From the NCBI RefSeq assembly GCF_016411865.1, contig NZ_JAEKJA010000015.1:62001-126000 (forward strand): DNA of 64,000 nt, given 5' to 3'. Made by a program: the position numbers and the translations under genes. The notes beneath the pieces were generated by a model. The model saw nothing but the letters and a program-made list of their open reading frames with translations, was not told the origin of the DNA and made no database searches. Shown one piece after another: positions 17,868 through 27,222 of this stretch (within the stretch, counting starts at the first letter, position 1; each line of letters opens with the position of its first letter). This DNA is from Acuticoccus mangrovi. GTDB taxonomy: Bacteria; Pseudomonadota; Alphaproteobacteria; Rhizobiales; Amorphaceae.

Positions 17868-18767
17868 TCAGCGCGCTCTGGCGCGGGCGATCCTCGCATG
17901 GCAGCGCGTGGCGCTCTCCGACGGCACGGTGATCGCCGCGACGCCGAAGGCGGCGAGCGCGTCATGGTAGCGCCCGGCGAGATCGGAGGCGCCGATCACG
18001 AAGGCCTCGCGCGCGTCGGCCGCGGCGCTCGCGACCTCCGCGCCGATCAGGAGGCCGGAGAGGAAGCCCGGCACGTCGTCGTCGGCGAGGCGGCCCATCA
18101 GCCCCTCGGCGCGGATCGCGAAGAGGCGGTTGAGGAGGTCGCCGGGCGCGCTCATCCCGCGCGCCGCATCGAGGCCGCGGGCAAAGCCCGCCCCGTCGCC
18201 GGGGTCGGTGCCGAACATCTTGGACAGGATGGTGTGACCGGCGAGCGCGGCGTAGACGTCGCCGGTCATGTAGGTGTGGAAGCCGGTGATGGCGCCGGCC
18301 TCCACGGTGACCCACTTGGAGTGGGTGCCGGGCAGGATGAAGAGCCCGTCGTCGCGGCCGAGCGCGTCGAGGGCGCCGAACACCTCCGCCTCCTCGCCGC
18401 GCATCACGTCGGCGAAGGTGTCGCCGGCGATGCCGATGGCGACGCCGGGAACGATCACCACGTCGCCGAGCCCGTCGGTGGGCACCGCGATGACCGCCGC
18501 CGCGATGGCGTCGAGGTCGGCGGGCGTTGCCACATAGGGCGCCTCGACCCAGCCCTGCCGGCTACCGACCATGCCCGACATCACGATGGGCGCGTCGGGA
18601 TGGGCCGCCCGCCATGGCCCGACGGCGGCCGCGAGGGCTGGCTCGAACCCGCCCTCGCCCACCCGCATCAGCCCGGCCTCGGACTCAGTGCGGTCGATCA
18701 CGGTGCCGTCGTCGGAGACGAGATAGGCGCGCAGCCGGCTCGTCCCCCAATCGACGCCGATCAGCAT
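17868..18767 (-). CDS. dgoK: 2-dehydro-3-deoxygalactonokinase
   Basis: A 299-residue DgoK-family kinase of the actin/hexokinase superfamily, phosphorylating 2-keto-3-deoxygalactonate with [18 protein letters not shown] is the phosphate-1 loop. SGMVGSRQGW (about residues 60-69) and LPGTHSKWV (near 153-161) are family signatures. The ATG at 18767 overlaps the stop of the upstream dehydratase gene (TGATG), so the two are coupled. An open frame extending to 18881 is not conserved. Together with the dehydratase and dgoA it forms a De Ley-Doudoroff-type route. Confidence 0.92.
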   Translation of the reverse strand: MLIGVDWGTSRLRAYLVSDDGTVIDRTESEAGLMRVGEGGFEPALAAAVGPWRAAHPDAPIVMSGMVGSRQGWVEAPYVATPADLDAIAAAVIAVPTDGLGDVVIVPGVAIGIAGDTFADVMRGEEAEVFGALDALGRDDGLFILPGTHSKWVTVEAGAITGFHTYMTGDVYAALAGHTILSKMFGTDPGDGAGFARGLDAARGMSAPGDLLNRLFAIRAEGLMGRLADDDVPGFLSGLLIGAEVASAAADAREAFVIGASDLAGRYHDALAAFGVAAITVPSESATRCHARIARARAR

Positions 18768-20554
18768 CAGTGGCTGTGCCGCGGGGTGAAGGTGCGGGCG
18801 ATCTTCTTGTACTTCACGGCGGGCTTCAGAACCATGCCGCGCGAGAGCTGGTCGACGCAGGAACGCTGCATCTCCTGCCACGGCGTCTGGCTCTGCGGGT
18901 AGTGGTAGCCGCCGGCGTCGTCGAGCGCCTCGCGACGGGCCTCGAGCTCCTCCTCCGACACGAGGATGTCGGCCCGCCCCTTGTTGAGGTCGATGCGCAC
19001 CCGATCGCCGGTCTTCAGCAACGCCAGACCGCCGCCCGCCGCCGCCTCGGGCGAGGCGTTGAGGATCGAGGGCGTGCCGGAGGTGCCCGACTGGCGCCCG
19101 TCGCCGACGCAGGGCAGCTCGCGGATGCCCTTCCTGATGAGGTAGTCGGGCGCGCGCATGTTCACCACCTCCGCCGCGCCCGGATAGCCGATCGGCCCGG
19201 TGCCACGAATGAAGAGGATGCAGCTCGCATCGATCTCGAGCGAGGGATCGTCGATCTTGTGGTGATAGTCCTCCGGCCCGTCGAACACGATGGCGCGCCC
19301 CTCGAAGGCGTCCGGATCGTCGGGGTTGGACAGGTAGCGCTCGCGGAACTCGGGGCTGATCACCGAGAGCTTCATCACCGCCGCGTCGAACAGGTTGCCG
19401 TGCATCACCTTGAAGCCGGCGCTCTTCTTGAGGGCGGTGTCGAAGGTGCGGATCACCTCGGGGGCGAGGATCTCGGCGTCGCGGCAGTTCTCGCCGATGG
19501 TGCGGCCGTTGGCGGTGATCGCGTCCTCGTGGATGAGCTCGTGCTTGATCAATTCGGCCACCACCGCCGGCACGCCGCCGGCATGGTGGAAGTCCTCGCC
19601 GAGATATTCGCCGGCCGGCTGCAGGTTCACGAGCAGCGGCACGTCGAGCCCGACGCGCTCCCAGTCCATCACGTCGAGCTCGACGCCGATGTGGGTGGCG
19701 ATGGCGTTGATGTGGATCGGCGCGTTGGAGGAGCCGCCGATCGCCGAGTTCACCACGATGGCGTTCTCGAACGCCTTCTTGGTGAGGATGTCGGAGGGCT
19801 TCATGTCCTCGTGCACCATCTCCACGATGCGCTTGCCGGTGAGGTAGGCCATCGCGGCCCGCTCCTTGTGGGGGGCGGGGATCGCCGCCTGTCCCGGCAG
19901 GCTCATGCCGAGGGCCTCGGCGAGCGAGTTCATGGTGGTCGCCGTGCCCATGGTGTTGCAGTAGCCCGCCGAGGGCGAGCCGGAGGCGACGAGCTCGATG
20001 AAGCCCTTGTAGTCGATCTCGCCGGTGGCGAGGAGCTTGCGCGCCTCCCAGATGATGGTGCCGGCGCCGGTGCGCTGACCCTTGTACCAGCCGTTGAGCA
20101 TCGGACCGCCGGAGAAGGCGATCGCCGGAATGTCCACCGTCGCCGCCGCCATGAGGCAGGCCGGGGTGGTCTTGTCGCAGCCGATCGTCAGCACCACGCC
20201 GTCGAGCGGGTAGCCGTAGAGCACTTCGACGAGGCTCAGATAGGCGAGGTTGCGGTCGAGCGAGGCGGTCGGCCGCTTGCCGGTTTCCTGGATCGGGTGG
20301 ATCGGGAACTCGAGGGCGACGCCGCCGGCGTCGCGGATGCCTTCGCGCACCCGCTTGGCGAGCTCCACGTGGGGCCGGTTGCAGGGCGAAAGGTCCGAAC
20401 CCGTCTGCGCGATGCCGATGATCGGCTTGTCGCCCTGAAGCTCCTCCTGCGTGAGGCCGAAGGTTAGATAGCGTTCGATATAGAGGGCGGTCGCCGACGG
20501 ATCGGTAATATCATCGAACCATTGGTGGCTGCGAAGCTTTGGCTTTTCTGGCAC
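18767..20554 (-). CDS. IlvD/Edd-family sugar-acid dehydratase (arabinonate/xylonate/galactonate type)
   Basis: A 595-residue Fe-S dehydratase. It eliminates water from an aldonic acid to give the 2-keto-3-deoxy acid. The iron-sulfur cysteines are visible in [21 protein letters not shown] and [11 protein letters not shown], and SGTSGTPS near residue 460 carries the family's catalytic serine region. Motifs and length match the sugar-acid branch (L-arabinonate, D-xylonate, D-galactonate dehydratases) more than true dihydroxy-acid dehydratase of valine synthesis. The GTG at 20554 is chosen because GGGGAGGA lies six bases upstream; a longer frame to 20608 lacks support. Downstream dgoK and dgoA favour galactonate or a related hexonate. 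Confidence 0.88.
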   Translation of the reverse strand: MPEKPKLRSHQWFDDITDPSATALYIERYLTFGLTQEELQGDKPIIGIAQTGSDLSPCNRPHVELAKRVREGIRDAGGVALEFPIHPIQETGKRPTASLDRNLAYLSLVEVLYGYPLDGVVLTIGCDKTTPACLMAAATVDIPAIAFSGGPMLNGWYKGQRTGAGTIIWEARKLLATGEIDYKGFIELVASGSPSAGYCNTMGTATTMNSLAEALGMSLPGQAAIPAPHKERAAMAYLTGKRIVEMVHEDMKPSDILTKKAFENAIVVNSAIGGSSNAPIHINAIATHIGVELDVMDWERVGLDVPLLVNLQPAGEYLGEDFHHAGGVPAVVAELIKHELIHEDAITANGRTIGENCRDAEILAPEVIRTFDTALKKSAGFKVMHGNLFDAAVMKLSVISPEFRERYLSNPDDPDAFEGRAIVFDGPEDYHHKIDDPSLEIDASCILFIRGTGPIGYPGAAEVVNMRAPDYLIRKGIRELPCVGDGRQSGTSGTPSILNASPEAAAGGGLALLKTGDRVRIDLNKGRADILVSEEELEARREALDDAGGYHYPQSQTPWQEMQRSCVDQLSRGMVLKPAVKYKKIARTFTPRHSH

Positions 20555-20580
20555 TGGAGGTCCTCCCCGGAATTCGACGA

Positions 20581-20608
20581 GGTGTAAACCAAATCCGGGC
20601 GAGGACAA
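20581..20608 (-). promoter_or_regulatory. Weak promoter candidate for the sugar-acid operon
   Basis: On the minus strand TTGTCC (20608-20603), a 16-base spacer and TACACC (20586-20581) precede the dehydratase GTG by 27-54 bases. The -10 match is poor (3/6), so this is only a candidate. The genes could instead be read through from the acetyltransferase gene 72 bp upstream. Confidence 0.25.
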
Positions 20609-20626
20609 GTCGGGAGACGGGACCCG

Positions 20627-21241
20627 TCAGCGTCCGGCGAGGCGGCTGCCCTGGCTTGCCGTCGCGGCGTCCGTCCACCAGTCGAGGGCGGCGGACGCGT
20701 AGCGCGCGCCCTCCGACAGCGCCTCCCGGGCGAGCGAGAACGGCGTCGGGAACGGCGTGCGAATGATGCCCTCGACCTCGCCCGGCTGGGTGATCAGCCG
20801 CCCGCCGAGCCGGCGCGTGATCCGCTGCATAGAGCCGTTCTCGGCAAGGCACAGCATGACGAGCGTGTGGATGCCGTGGTTCTGGGCGATGGTCACGAGG
20901 TGCTGCAGCAGGCGTCGGCCGATCCCGCGGCCCTGGAAGGCGGGCTCCACGCTGAAGGCGGTCTCGGCCTTGTTCTCCCCGGCCGGATGAAGCTCGCCGA
21001 CGCCGCGCAGGACGCCGTCGACGAAGGCGCCGACGAGGACCACGCCCGGCTCGGGCTGGCGCCCGGCGTAGCGCACGAGCCCCGCATCGCCGATGGCCCG
21101 GCCGAAGCGCGAGCGCCGCGCTTCCGCGTCGAGCCGCTTCAGATGCTCCACGAAGAGCTTCTGTTCACCGCGGCTGAGCCGCCTGATCACCATGTCCGCC
21201 GCGAGGGGAGCCTCGCCGCGGTCCGTCACACCGGCCGTCAC
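20627..21241 (-). CDS. GNAT-family N-acetyltransferase
   Basis: A 204-residue cytoplasmic acetyltransferase. The acetyl-CoA pyrophosphate-binding motif A is QGRGIGRRLLQHL near residues 101-113, preceded by the ETAFSVEP strand. The N-terminus (MVIRRLSRGEQKLFVEHL) fits the GNAT fold. The GTG start at 21241 has GGAGAA six bases upstream. The acceptor is unknown. It lies between two sugar-acid dehydratase genes on the same strand but has no clear link to that pathway. The 175 bp upstream contain a palindromic AAACCGGTTT at 21287-21296 but no other recognised element. Confidence 0.85.
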   Translation of the reverse strand: MTAGVTDRGEAPLAADMVIRRLSRGEQKLFVEHLKRLDAEARRSRFGRAIGDAGLVRYAGRQPEPGVVLVGAFVDGVLRGVGELHPAGENKAETAFSVEPAFQGRGIGRRLLQHLVTIAQNHGIHTLVMLCLAENGSMQRITRRLGGRLITQPGEVEGIIRTPFPTPFSLAREALSEGARYASAALDWWTDAATASQGSRLAGR

Positions 21242-21416
21242 GGCATTTTCTCCTAACCGAATGTACGGTCAGGACATTGCGCTTCGAAACCGGTTTGACC
21301 AGCCACGCCTTGTGCATCGCAGCATTGCAGATGCGAGGCGGCTTGGTGACGGTATACGTCCGAACAACCGGGCGAAGTCGGCGACGACCCCGCCCGGCTG
21401 CGACCTTTTCCAACTC

Positions 21417-22607
21417 TCAGGTGCTGCGGCGCACCATGACGCCGTCCCGCTTCAGCACGTCGGGCAGCAGCTCCACCCCGTGGCCGGGCGCCTCGGGAAT
21501 GCTCAGCATGCCGTTCTTCACGATCGGCAGCCCCGTGACGAGGTCATTGTACCATCCCTTATAGAACGCCCGGACGCTCTCCATGATGAGCGCGTTCGGG
21601 ATGTGCATCGCGAGCTGCGAGCCCGCGGCGTAGCCCACCGGGCCGGTGCAGTCGTGCGGGGCGCAGGGCACCTTCCAGGCTTCGGCGAGGGTGGCGATCT
21701 TCTTGGCGTCGGTGAAGCCGCCGCACCAGCCGAGGTCGAACATCGCGACCCCCACCGCCCCGGTCGCGAGCATCTCGCGAAAGTGATGGATCGAGGACAG
21801 CGTCTCCGACACGCACACCCACGATTCGCAGTGGGCCGCGTAGTCGGCGACGTCGGCGGGGTTGTCGAGGCGGAACGGGTCCTCGTGCCAGTAGGTGTCG
21901 TACTCGGCGAGAATGCGGGCGAGGCGCTTCGCCATCGGCAGCGACCACAGCGAGTGGAACTCCACCATGATGTCCATCCGATCGCCGACGGCGCCGCGGA
22001 TCTTCTCGAACGGCTCCAGCGCGCGGGCGAGCTCCTCCGGCGAAATGTCGCGGCCGCCGGTCCGCTCCGCAGCGGTGTCGAAGGGCCAGATCTTCATGCC
22101 CGTGACGCCCTCTTCGAGCAGCGAATGGGCGAGCTCGTCGGCCCGGTTGAGGAAGGCGTCGAGATCCTCGTAGTCGCCCGTCATGTCGAGGGCGTAGTTC
22201 GAGGAACGCTGGCCGATCGCCTTGCGCATGTAACCGGAGCCGGCGCAGGTGTTGTAGGTGCGGATCTCGTCGCGCGCCCGCCCCCCGAGGGCATCGGCGA
22301 CGGGGCGGCCCTGCGCCTTGCCGACGATGTCCCAGAGCGCGATGTCCACCGCCGACGCGGCCCGCGTCTCCACGCCGGCCGCGCCCCAGCCCAAATAGGC
22401 CTCGAGGCTGGCCCGCCGTTCCGGGATGCGCAGCGGGTCGGTGCCGATCAATCGCGGTGCGCACCATTCGTGAATGTACGTTTCGACGGTCTGGGGTGCC
22501 TTGCTCGACTCGCCAAGCCCTGTCACTCCTTCGTCCGTCTCGATCCGAATCCACAAAAGATTCTCGAACGGCGGAATACGAACGGTCTCAATGGCGTTGA
22601 TCTTCAT
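21417..22607 (-). CDS. Enolase-superfamily acid-sugar dehydratase (mandelate racemase/muconate lactonizing family)
   Basis: A 396-residue enolase-superfamily protein. The three metal ligands appear as Glu216 (in VEFHSL), Glu242 (HEDPF) and Glu268 (SETLSS). His218 and His318 (APHDCTGPVG) are placed like the acid/base histidines of D-galactonate dehydratase, and Lys172 lies in GMKIWPF. The first ligand is Glu rather than the Asp of DgoD, so the exact substrate is open. It should abstract the proton alpha to a carboxylate and dehydrate an aldonic or aldaric acid. The ATG at 22607 has GGAGGAGG upstream. It is divergent from the capsule gene. Confidence 0.85.
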   Translation of the reverse strand: MKINAIETVRIPPFENLLWIRIETDEGVTGLGESSKAPQTVETYIHEWCAPRLIGTDPLRIPERRASLEAYLGWGAAGVETRAASAVDIALWDIVGKAQGRPVADALGGRARDEIRTYNTCAGSGYMRKAIGQRSSNYALDMTGDYEDLDAFLNRADELAHSLLEEGVTGMKIWPFDTAAERTGGRDISPEELARALEPFEKIRGAVGDRMDIMVEFHSLWSLPMAKRLARILAEYDTYWHEDPFRLDNPADVADYAAHCESWVCVSETLSSIHHFREMLATGAVGVAMFDLGWCGGFTDAKKIATLAEAWKVPCAPHDCTGPVGYAAGSQLAMHIPNALIMESVRAFYKGWYNDLVTGLPIVKNGMLSIPEAPGHGVELLPDVLKRDGVMVRRST

Positions 22608-22697
22608 GGGCGGCCTCCTCCTGTTTTTCGGAATGGCTTAGCCGCGGCATCGGACCTTGCAAAGTCGTGCGAGGTGGCGTTGGAACGAGGCACCGCG

Positions 22698-24062
22698 ATG
22701 TATCGGTCGGAGTTTAATAAAGTCGCGATGTCTGGTCCCCTCAGACGGCACGTCCTGCTCCTGCAGGGTCCGCCGTCGTCCTTCTTCCGCGTGCTCGAGC
22801 GCGCGTTCCGCGATCGCGACATCCAGGTCACCAGGGTGCTGCTTCATGCGGGCGACTGGCTGCGCTCCGGCGGCAAGGGGGTGCCCTACCGTGGCCGCCT
22901 CGACGGGTTCGACGCCTTCCTCGACCGCCTCGTCGGCACGCTGAAGATCACCGACATCCTCTATTTCGCCGATCGCACGCCCTATCACCGGGTGGCGCAG
23001 CGGGTGGCGAACCGGCGCAGCATCACCCCATATGCGGTGGAGAACGGCTATCTGCGTCCCGACTGGCTGACGCTGGAGCCGGGCGGCATGGGCGCCTTCT
23101 CGCGCTTTCCGGCCGAGCGCGCCGCCATCGAGGCGCTCGCGGAGGGCGCTCCGCCGATCGACGACACCGTTGTCTATCGCCATTCGTTCGCCACCGAAGC
23201 CTACCACGACGTCAGCTACACCCTCACGCGCCTTGCCGGCAGCCTGCGCTACCCCCACTACGAGCGTGATCGGCCAAACCATCCGATCCTGGAATATGTC
23301 TCCTGGCTGCCGCAGCTCATCCGCCGGCAGGTGGCACGCACGCGCGCGCCCATGCAGATGCGGCGGATCACGCAGGAATCGAAGCCGTTCTTCCTCTTCC
23401 CGATGCAGCTTCAGGAAGACTACCAGATCCGGCACAACTCGCGATACACCGACTTGCGCGAGCTCGTCGAAGAGATCTTCTCCTCCTTCGCCCGCGCCGC
23501 GCCGCCGGAGACCGCCCTCCTCGTCAAGATCCATCCGCTCGACAACGGCCTGCAGAACTGGCAGCGCGTGCTGAAGCGGGCGAAGCACCGCCACGGCCTC
23601 ACCGGGCGCATCCGCATGCTGTCGGCGGGTTCCTTGCCGGAGATGCTCGCCAACTGCGAGGGCGTCGCCCTCGTCAACTCCACCGTGGGCCTCTATTCGC
23701 TGCGGGCCGGGCGGCCGACCAAGGCGCTCGGCGCGGCGATCTACGACCTGCCCGGCCTCACCGACCCGCAGCCCCTCGACGACTTCTGGAGGACGCCGCA
23801 TCCGCCCGACATGGCGTTCGTCGACGCCTTCGTGCGCGCCCTCGCCCGGGCGACCCAGCTCAAGGGCTCGTTCTACGACCCTGCCGGCATGAAGGTGGGG
23901 GCGACCGAGATCGTCCGCCGCGTCGCCGCCGGCTTCGGCGCGAGCGACATGTTCGTGACGCCGCCCCCCCGCCTCGGCCGCGCCCGCGCCATGGGCGTGC
24001 CGATGGAGCTCACCGACGCCGACATGCAGAAACGCGTCGAGGACATGGCAAGACTGTGGTAA
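22698..24062 (+). CDS. Capsular polysaccharide synthesis/export protein, KpsS-like
   Basis: A 454-residue protein of the KpsS/LipB type. These glycosyltransferases add beta-Kdo residues to the lipid anchor used for capsule export. RRHVLLLQGPPSSFFRVLERAF (first ~35 residues) matches the conserved N-terminal GP.G.FF..LA pattern. FFLFPMQLQEDYQIRHNS and LLVKIHPLDNGL are the family's middle motifs, and SLPEMLANCEGVALVNSTVGLYSL is the donor-site segment. The ATG at 22698 has AGG seven bases upstream; ATG 22728 is a weaker alternative. It precedes a type I secretion system after 59 bp and may share its transcript. Confidence 0.88.
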   Translation: MYRSEFNKVAMSGPLRRHVLLLQGPPSSFFRVLERAFRDRDIQVTRVLLHAGDWLRSGGKGVPYRGRLDGFDAFLDRLVGTLKITDILYFADRTPYHRVAQRVANRRSITPYAVENGYLRPDWLTLEPGGMGAFSRFPAERAAIEALAEGAPPIDDTVVYRHSFATEAYHDVSYTLTRLAGSLRYPHYERDRPNHPILEYVSWLPQLIRRQVARTRAPMQMRRITQESKPFFLFPMQLQEDYQIRHNSRYTDLRELVEEIFSSFARAAPPETALLVKIHPLDNGLQNWQRVLKRAKHRHGLTGRIRMLSAGSLPEMLANCEGVALVNSTVGLYSLRAGRPTKALGAAIYDLPGLTDPQPLDDFWRTPHPPDMAFVDAFVRALARATQLKGSFYDPAGMKVGATEIVRRVAAGFGASDMFVTPPPRLGRARAMGVPMELTDADMQKRVEDMARLW

Positions 24063-24070
24063 GAGGGATC

Positions 24071-24100
24071 AGGCAAGTCTGAGGCGCGGGAGGCAAGTCT
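24071..24100 (+). repeat. Short direct repeat upstream of exporter gene
   Basis: AGGCAAGTCT occurs at 24071-24080 and again at 24091-24100, a 20-bp period, in the 59-bp gap between the KpsS-like gene and the ABC exporter. Two helical turns apart is the spacing of paired protein-binding half-sites, but no factor is known. Confidence 0.4.
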
Positions 24101-24121
24101 CTCGACGGAGCAACGCGACTT

Positions 24122-25834
24122 TTGGCCACCAAAACCGTCACAGCCCGCATTCTGCGAACGGCTCGCACCGCGCTGATCGGCATCGGCGTGTTTTCGTTCG
24201 TCATCAACCTGTTGATGCTGACCGGGCCGATCTACATGCTGCAGATCTACGATCGCGTGCTGGCGTCGGGATCGATCCCGACGCTCATCACGCTGTCGAT
24301 GATCGTCATCGTGCTCTACGCCTTCATGGCCGCGCTCGACCTCATCCGCCAGCGCATCCTCATCCGCATCGGCCACACGTTCGACGACGAGATCGGCGCC
24401 ACCGCCTTCGCCTCCTACGTCGATGCGCCGATGAAGCTCGGCACCCTCGCCGCCCACGCCCAGCCGATTCGCGACGTGGACCAGCTGCGCCAGTTCTTCT
24501 CCTCCACCGGCATCACCGCCCTCTTCGACATGCCGTGGATGCCGCTCTACCTCGCCGTCGTCTACATGGTGCACCCGGCGCTCGGCCTGCTCGCAACGGT
24601 GGGTGGGGTGTTTCTCATCGTCATCGCCATTCTCACCGATCGGATGGCGCGCCAGGCGGTGGCCCAGTCGAGCGAGACCTCGACCAAGCGCAGCCTCTTC
24701 GCCGATTCGGCCCGCCGCAACGCGGAGGTCGTGCGCGGCATGGGGATGCTCGGCGGCATCGGCTACGTGTTCGCCGACCTCAACCGCAGCTTCCTGCGCG
24801 CCAACGCCCGCTCGGCCGAGATCGTCTCCACCTCCACCGTGCTCACCAAGGTGTTCCGCCTGTTCCTCCAGTCGGCGATCCTCGGTCTCGGCGCCTTCCT
24901 CGCGGTGGAGCAGCTCATCACCCCCGGCTCGATGATCGCGGCCTCGATCATCATGAGCCGCGCGCTGCAGCCGATCGAGGCGGCCGTCGGCAACTGGCGG
25001 CAGTTTCTCGGGTCGCGCCAGTCCTATCGCCGCCTCAACGCCACGCTGGAGGCGACCGACGACAGCGAGCGGATGGAGCTGCCCGTTCCCCACGCCACGG
25101 TGGCGGTCGATCACATCGCGGTGCTCCCCCCCGGCGGCCGCACCCCGATCCTCCACGACGTCAGCTTCTCCCTCAAGTCGGGCGAGGCGCTCGGCGTCAT
25201 CGGCCGCTCGGGCTCGGGCAAGTCCACCCTCGCCCGCGCCCTCGTCGGTGTGTGGCCCACCGCCCGCGGCACCGTCACGCTCGACGGCGCGCCCATCGGC
25301 CAATATCCCGCCGGCGCGCTCGGCCGCCACCTCGGCTACCTGCCGCAGGACGTCGAATTGTTCGAAGGCACCGTCGCCGACAACATCGCCCGCTTCGATC
25401 CCGACTTCGCCCCCGAGACGGTAGTGGCAGCAGCCCGCGCCGCCGGCGTGCACGACCTCGTCCTCTCCTTGCCGGAGGGCTACAACACCGTCCTCGGCGA
25501 GAGCGGCGCGACGCTCTCCGGCGGCCAGCGCCAGCGCATCGGCCTCGCCCGCGCCCTCTACGGCGACCCCTTCCTGGTGGTGCTCGACGAGCCGAGCTCC
25601 AACCTCGATTCGGAAGGCGAGGCGGCGCTCACCGCAGCCGTCGACGCGGTGAAGGCGCGCGGCGGCATCGCCGTCATCGTCGCCCACCGCCCCTCCACCG
25701 TGCGCAGCGTCGACAAGCTCCTGATGATGGGCGACGGTCGCATGCTCGACTACGGCCCGCGCGACGAGATCCTCGCCAAGGTCACCCGCCGCCGCACCGA
25801 CGTGCGGATGGTGCCCACCGAGGCCGCGGAATGA
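24122..25834 (+). CDS. Type I secretion system ABC transporter (permease/ATPase, PrsD-like)
   Basis: A 570-residue fused exporter. The N-terminal half has about five or six membrane segments (for example residues 16-40, 52-75, 140-172 and 245-275). The ATPase half has Walker A GRSGSGKST (361-369), the LSGGQRQR signature (465-472) and Walker B VVLDEP (486-491), with the H-loop in VAHRPS. No N-terminal C39 peptidase-like domain is present, as in PrsD/AprD/HasD-type exporters of RTX proteins. The only upstream start in frame is the TTG at 24122, with GGAG ten bases before it. HlyD and TolC homologues follow, completing a tripartite system. No RTX substrate gene is in the window. Confidence 0.92.
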   Translation: MATKTVTARILRTARTALIGIGVFSFVINLLMLTGPIYMLQIYDRVLASGSIPTLITLSMIVIVLYAFMAALDLIRQRILIRIGHTFDDEIGATAFASYVDAPMKLGTLAAHAQPIRDVDQLRQFFSSTGITALFDMPWMPLYLAVVYMVHPALGLLATVGGVFLIVIAILTDRMARQAVAQSSETSTKRSLFADSARRNAEVVRGMGMLGGIGYVFADLNRSFLRANARSAEIVSTSTVLTKVFRLFLQSAILGLGAFLAVEQLITPGSMIAASIIMSRALQPIEAAVGNWRQFLGSRQSYRRLNATLEATDDSERMELPVPHATVAVDHIAVLPPGGRTPILHDVSFSLKSGEALGVIGRSGSGKSTLARALVGVWPTARGTVTLDGAPIGQYPAGALGRHLGYLPQDVELFEGTVADNIARFDPDFAPETVVAAARAAGVHDLVLSLPEGYNTVLGESGATLSGGQRQRIGLARALYGDPFLVVLDEPSSNLDSEGEAALTAAVDAVKARGGIAVIVAHRPSTVRSVDKLLMMGDGRMLDYGPRDEILAKVTRRRTDVRMVPTEAAE

Positions 25835-27144
25835 CCGCGCCCAACGATCCGCCGATCTTCGCCATCTCCATGCGGCGCTACGTGACGATCGGCTTCCTCA
25901 CCACCTTCGTGCTCGTCGTGGGGTTCGGCGGCTGGGCGGCGGTCGCCCGCATCGCCGGGGCGGTGGTCGCCTCCGGGGTGCTCGTGGTTGGCTCCAGCGT
26001 GAAGGACGTGCAGCACCGCGAGGGGGGCATCGTCGCGGCGATCCACGTGGAGAACGGCGACCGGGTTCACGCCGGCGACGTGCTCGTGGAGCTCGACGAC
26101 ACCCAGCCCCGTGCCGGCCGCAACCTCGTCGCCGCCCAGCTCGAGGCGCTGCAGGCGCGCGTGGATCGCCTGGCCGCCGAGCGCGACGGCAAGGACGCGG
26201 TGGCGTTCCGCCCCGCCCTCCTGGAGCACGCGGAGGATCCCGCGATCACCGAGCTCCTCGCCGGCCAGAGAGCCGTGTTCGCCGCCCGCCGCGCCACCCT
26301 TTCCGGCGAGACCGAGCAGCTCGACGAGCAGATCAACCAGCTCCAGGAGCAGATCGGCGGCCTCGAGGCGCAGCAGACCGCCAAGCGCCAGGAGATCGAG
26401 CTGGTGCGGGCCGAGCTCGGCGACCTCAACGCCCTCCTCGCACGCGACCTGGTGCCGCGCTCGCGCGTCACCGCCCGCGAGCGCGAGGCTGTGCGGCTCG
26501 ACGGCGAGGACGGCGAGCTCACCGCCCGGATCGCCTCCGCCCGCGGCCACGTCGCCGAGATCCGCATGCAGATCCTGCAGGTGGAGAAGGAGTTTCAGCG
26601 CAAGGTGCTCGACGAGATCACCGAGCTGCAGACCGAGATCGCCACCCTCACCGAGCGCACCGTGGCCGCCGACGACGAGCTCTCCCGCGTCGCCGTCCGC
26701 GCTCCGGTCGACGGTCTCGTCCACGAGCTCGCCGTCACCACCGTGGGCGGCGTGGTCGCGCCCGGCGCGACGCTCATGAAGATCGTGCCCCAGACCGACG
26801 ATCTCGTCGTCGAGGCGCACGTCTCGCCGATCAACGTCGACGAGATCGCCCCCGGCCAGATCGCCGAGGTGATGATGACGGGCCTCCCCTCCCGCGTCAC
26901 GCCGCGCCTCAACGGCACCGTGACGCGCGTGTCGCCCGACCGCATCGTCGACGAGCGGCGCGGCCTCGACTACTTCACCGTCGACGTGAGCCTCTCGAAG
27001 ACGGAGCGCGCCCGCCTCGGCGACGTGGCACTGATGCCGGGAATGCCCGCCAGCGTGTTCATCCGCACCCGCGAGCGCACCGTGCTCGACTACCTGGTCG
27101 AGCCGCTGATGAACGCGGCCGATCTCGCCCTCACCGAGAGCTGA
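25831..27144 (+). CDS. HlyD-family type I secretion periplasmic adaptor (PrsE-like)
   Basis: A 437-residue membrane fusion protein linking the inner-membrane ABC exporter to the outer-membrane channel. A single N-terminal transmembrane helix (about residues 17-40) is followed by a lipoyl-like segment (VQHREGGIVAAIHVENGDRV). A long helical hairpin (about 95-285, rich in Gln/Glu heptads such as EQINQLQEQIGGLE) comes next, then beta-barrel and membrane-proximal domains ending GMPASVFIRTRERTVLDYL, a signature of type I adaptors. The ATG overlaps the ABC gene's stop as ATGA. Confidence 0.93.
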   Translation: MTAPNDPPIFAISMRRYVTIGFLTTFVLVVGFGGWAAVARIAGAVVASGVLVVGSSVKDVQHREGGIVAAIHVENGDRVHAGDVLVELDDTQPRAGRNLVAAQLEALQARVDRLAAERDGKDAVAFRPALLEHAEDPAITELLAGQRAVFAARRATLSGETEQLDEQINQLQEQIGGLEAQQTAKRQEIELVRAELGDLNALLARDLVPRSRVTAREREAVRLDGEDGELTARIASARGHVAEIRMQILQVEKEFQRKVLDEITELQTEIATLTERTVAADDELSRVAVRAPVDGLVHELAVTTVGGVVAPGATLMKIVPQTDDLVVEAHVSPINVDEIAPGQIAEVMMTGLPSRVTPRLNGTVTRVSPDRIVDERRGLDYFTVDVSLSKTERARLGDVALMPGMPASVFIRTRERTVLDYLVEPLMNAADLALTES

Positions 27145-27168
27145 GACTGTGGGCAACGGCCCGGGCTT

Positions 27169-27207
27169 AACGCCTCATTAACCACGAAAATTTACCAAAA
27201 AGGCGTT
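27169..27207 (+). promoter_or_regulatory. Wide inverted repeat in an AT-rich gap before the TolC-like gene
   Basis: AACGCCT (27169-27175) and AGGCGTT (27201-27207) are perfect seven-base arms around a 25-base AT-rich segment. The structure lies between the adaptor stop and the outer-membrane channel gene. It could be an attenuator, an operator, or an RNA element separating expression of the channel from the exporter. Confidence 0.3.
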
Positions 27208-27222
27208 CCAAGGGGCGTCTTT

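Noticed and set aside
18767-20554. Assignment as dihydroxy-acid dehydratase (ilvD) of valine/isoleucine synthesis
   Set aside because: Motifs and operon partners (dgoK, dgoA, kdgK) fit the sugar-acid branch of the IlvD/Edd family instead.
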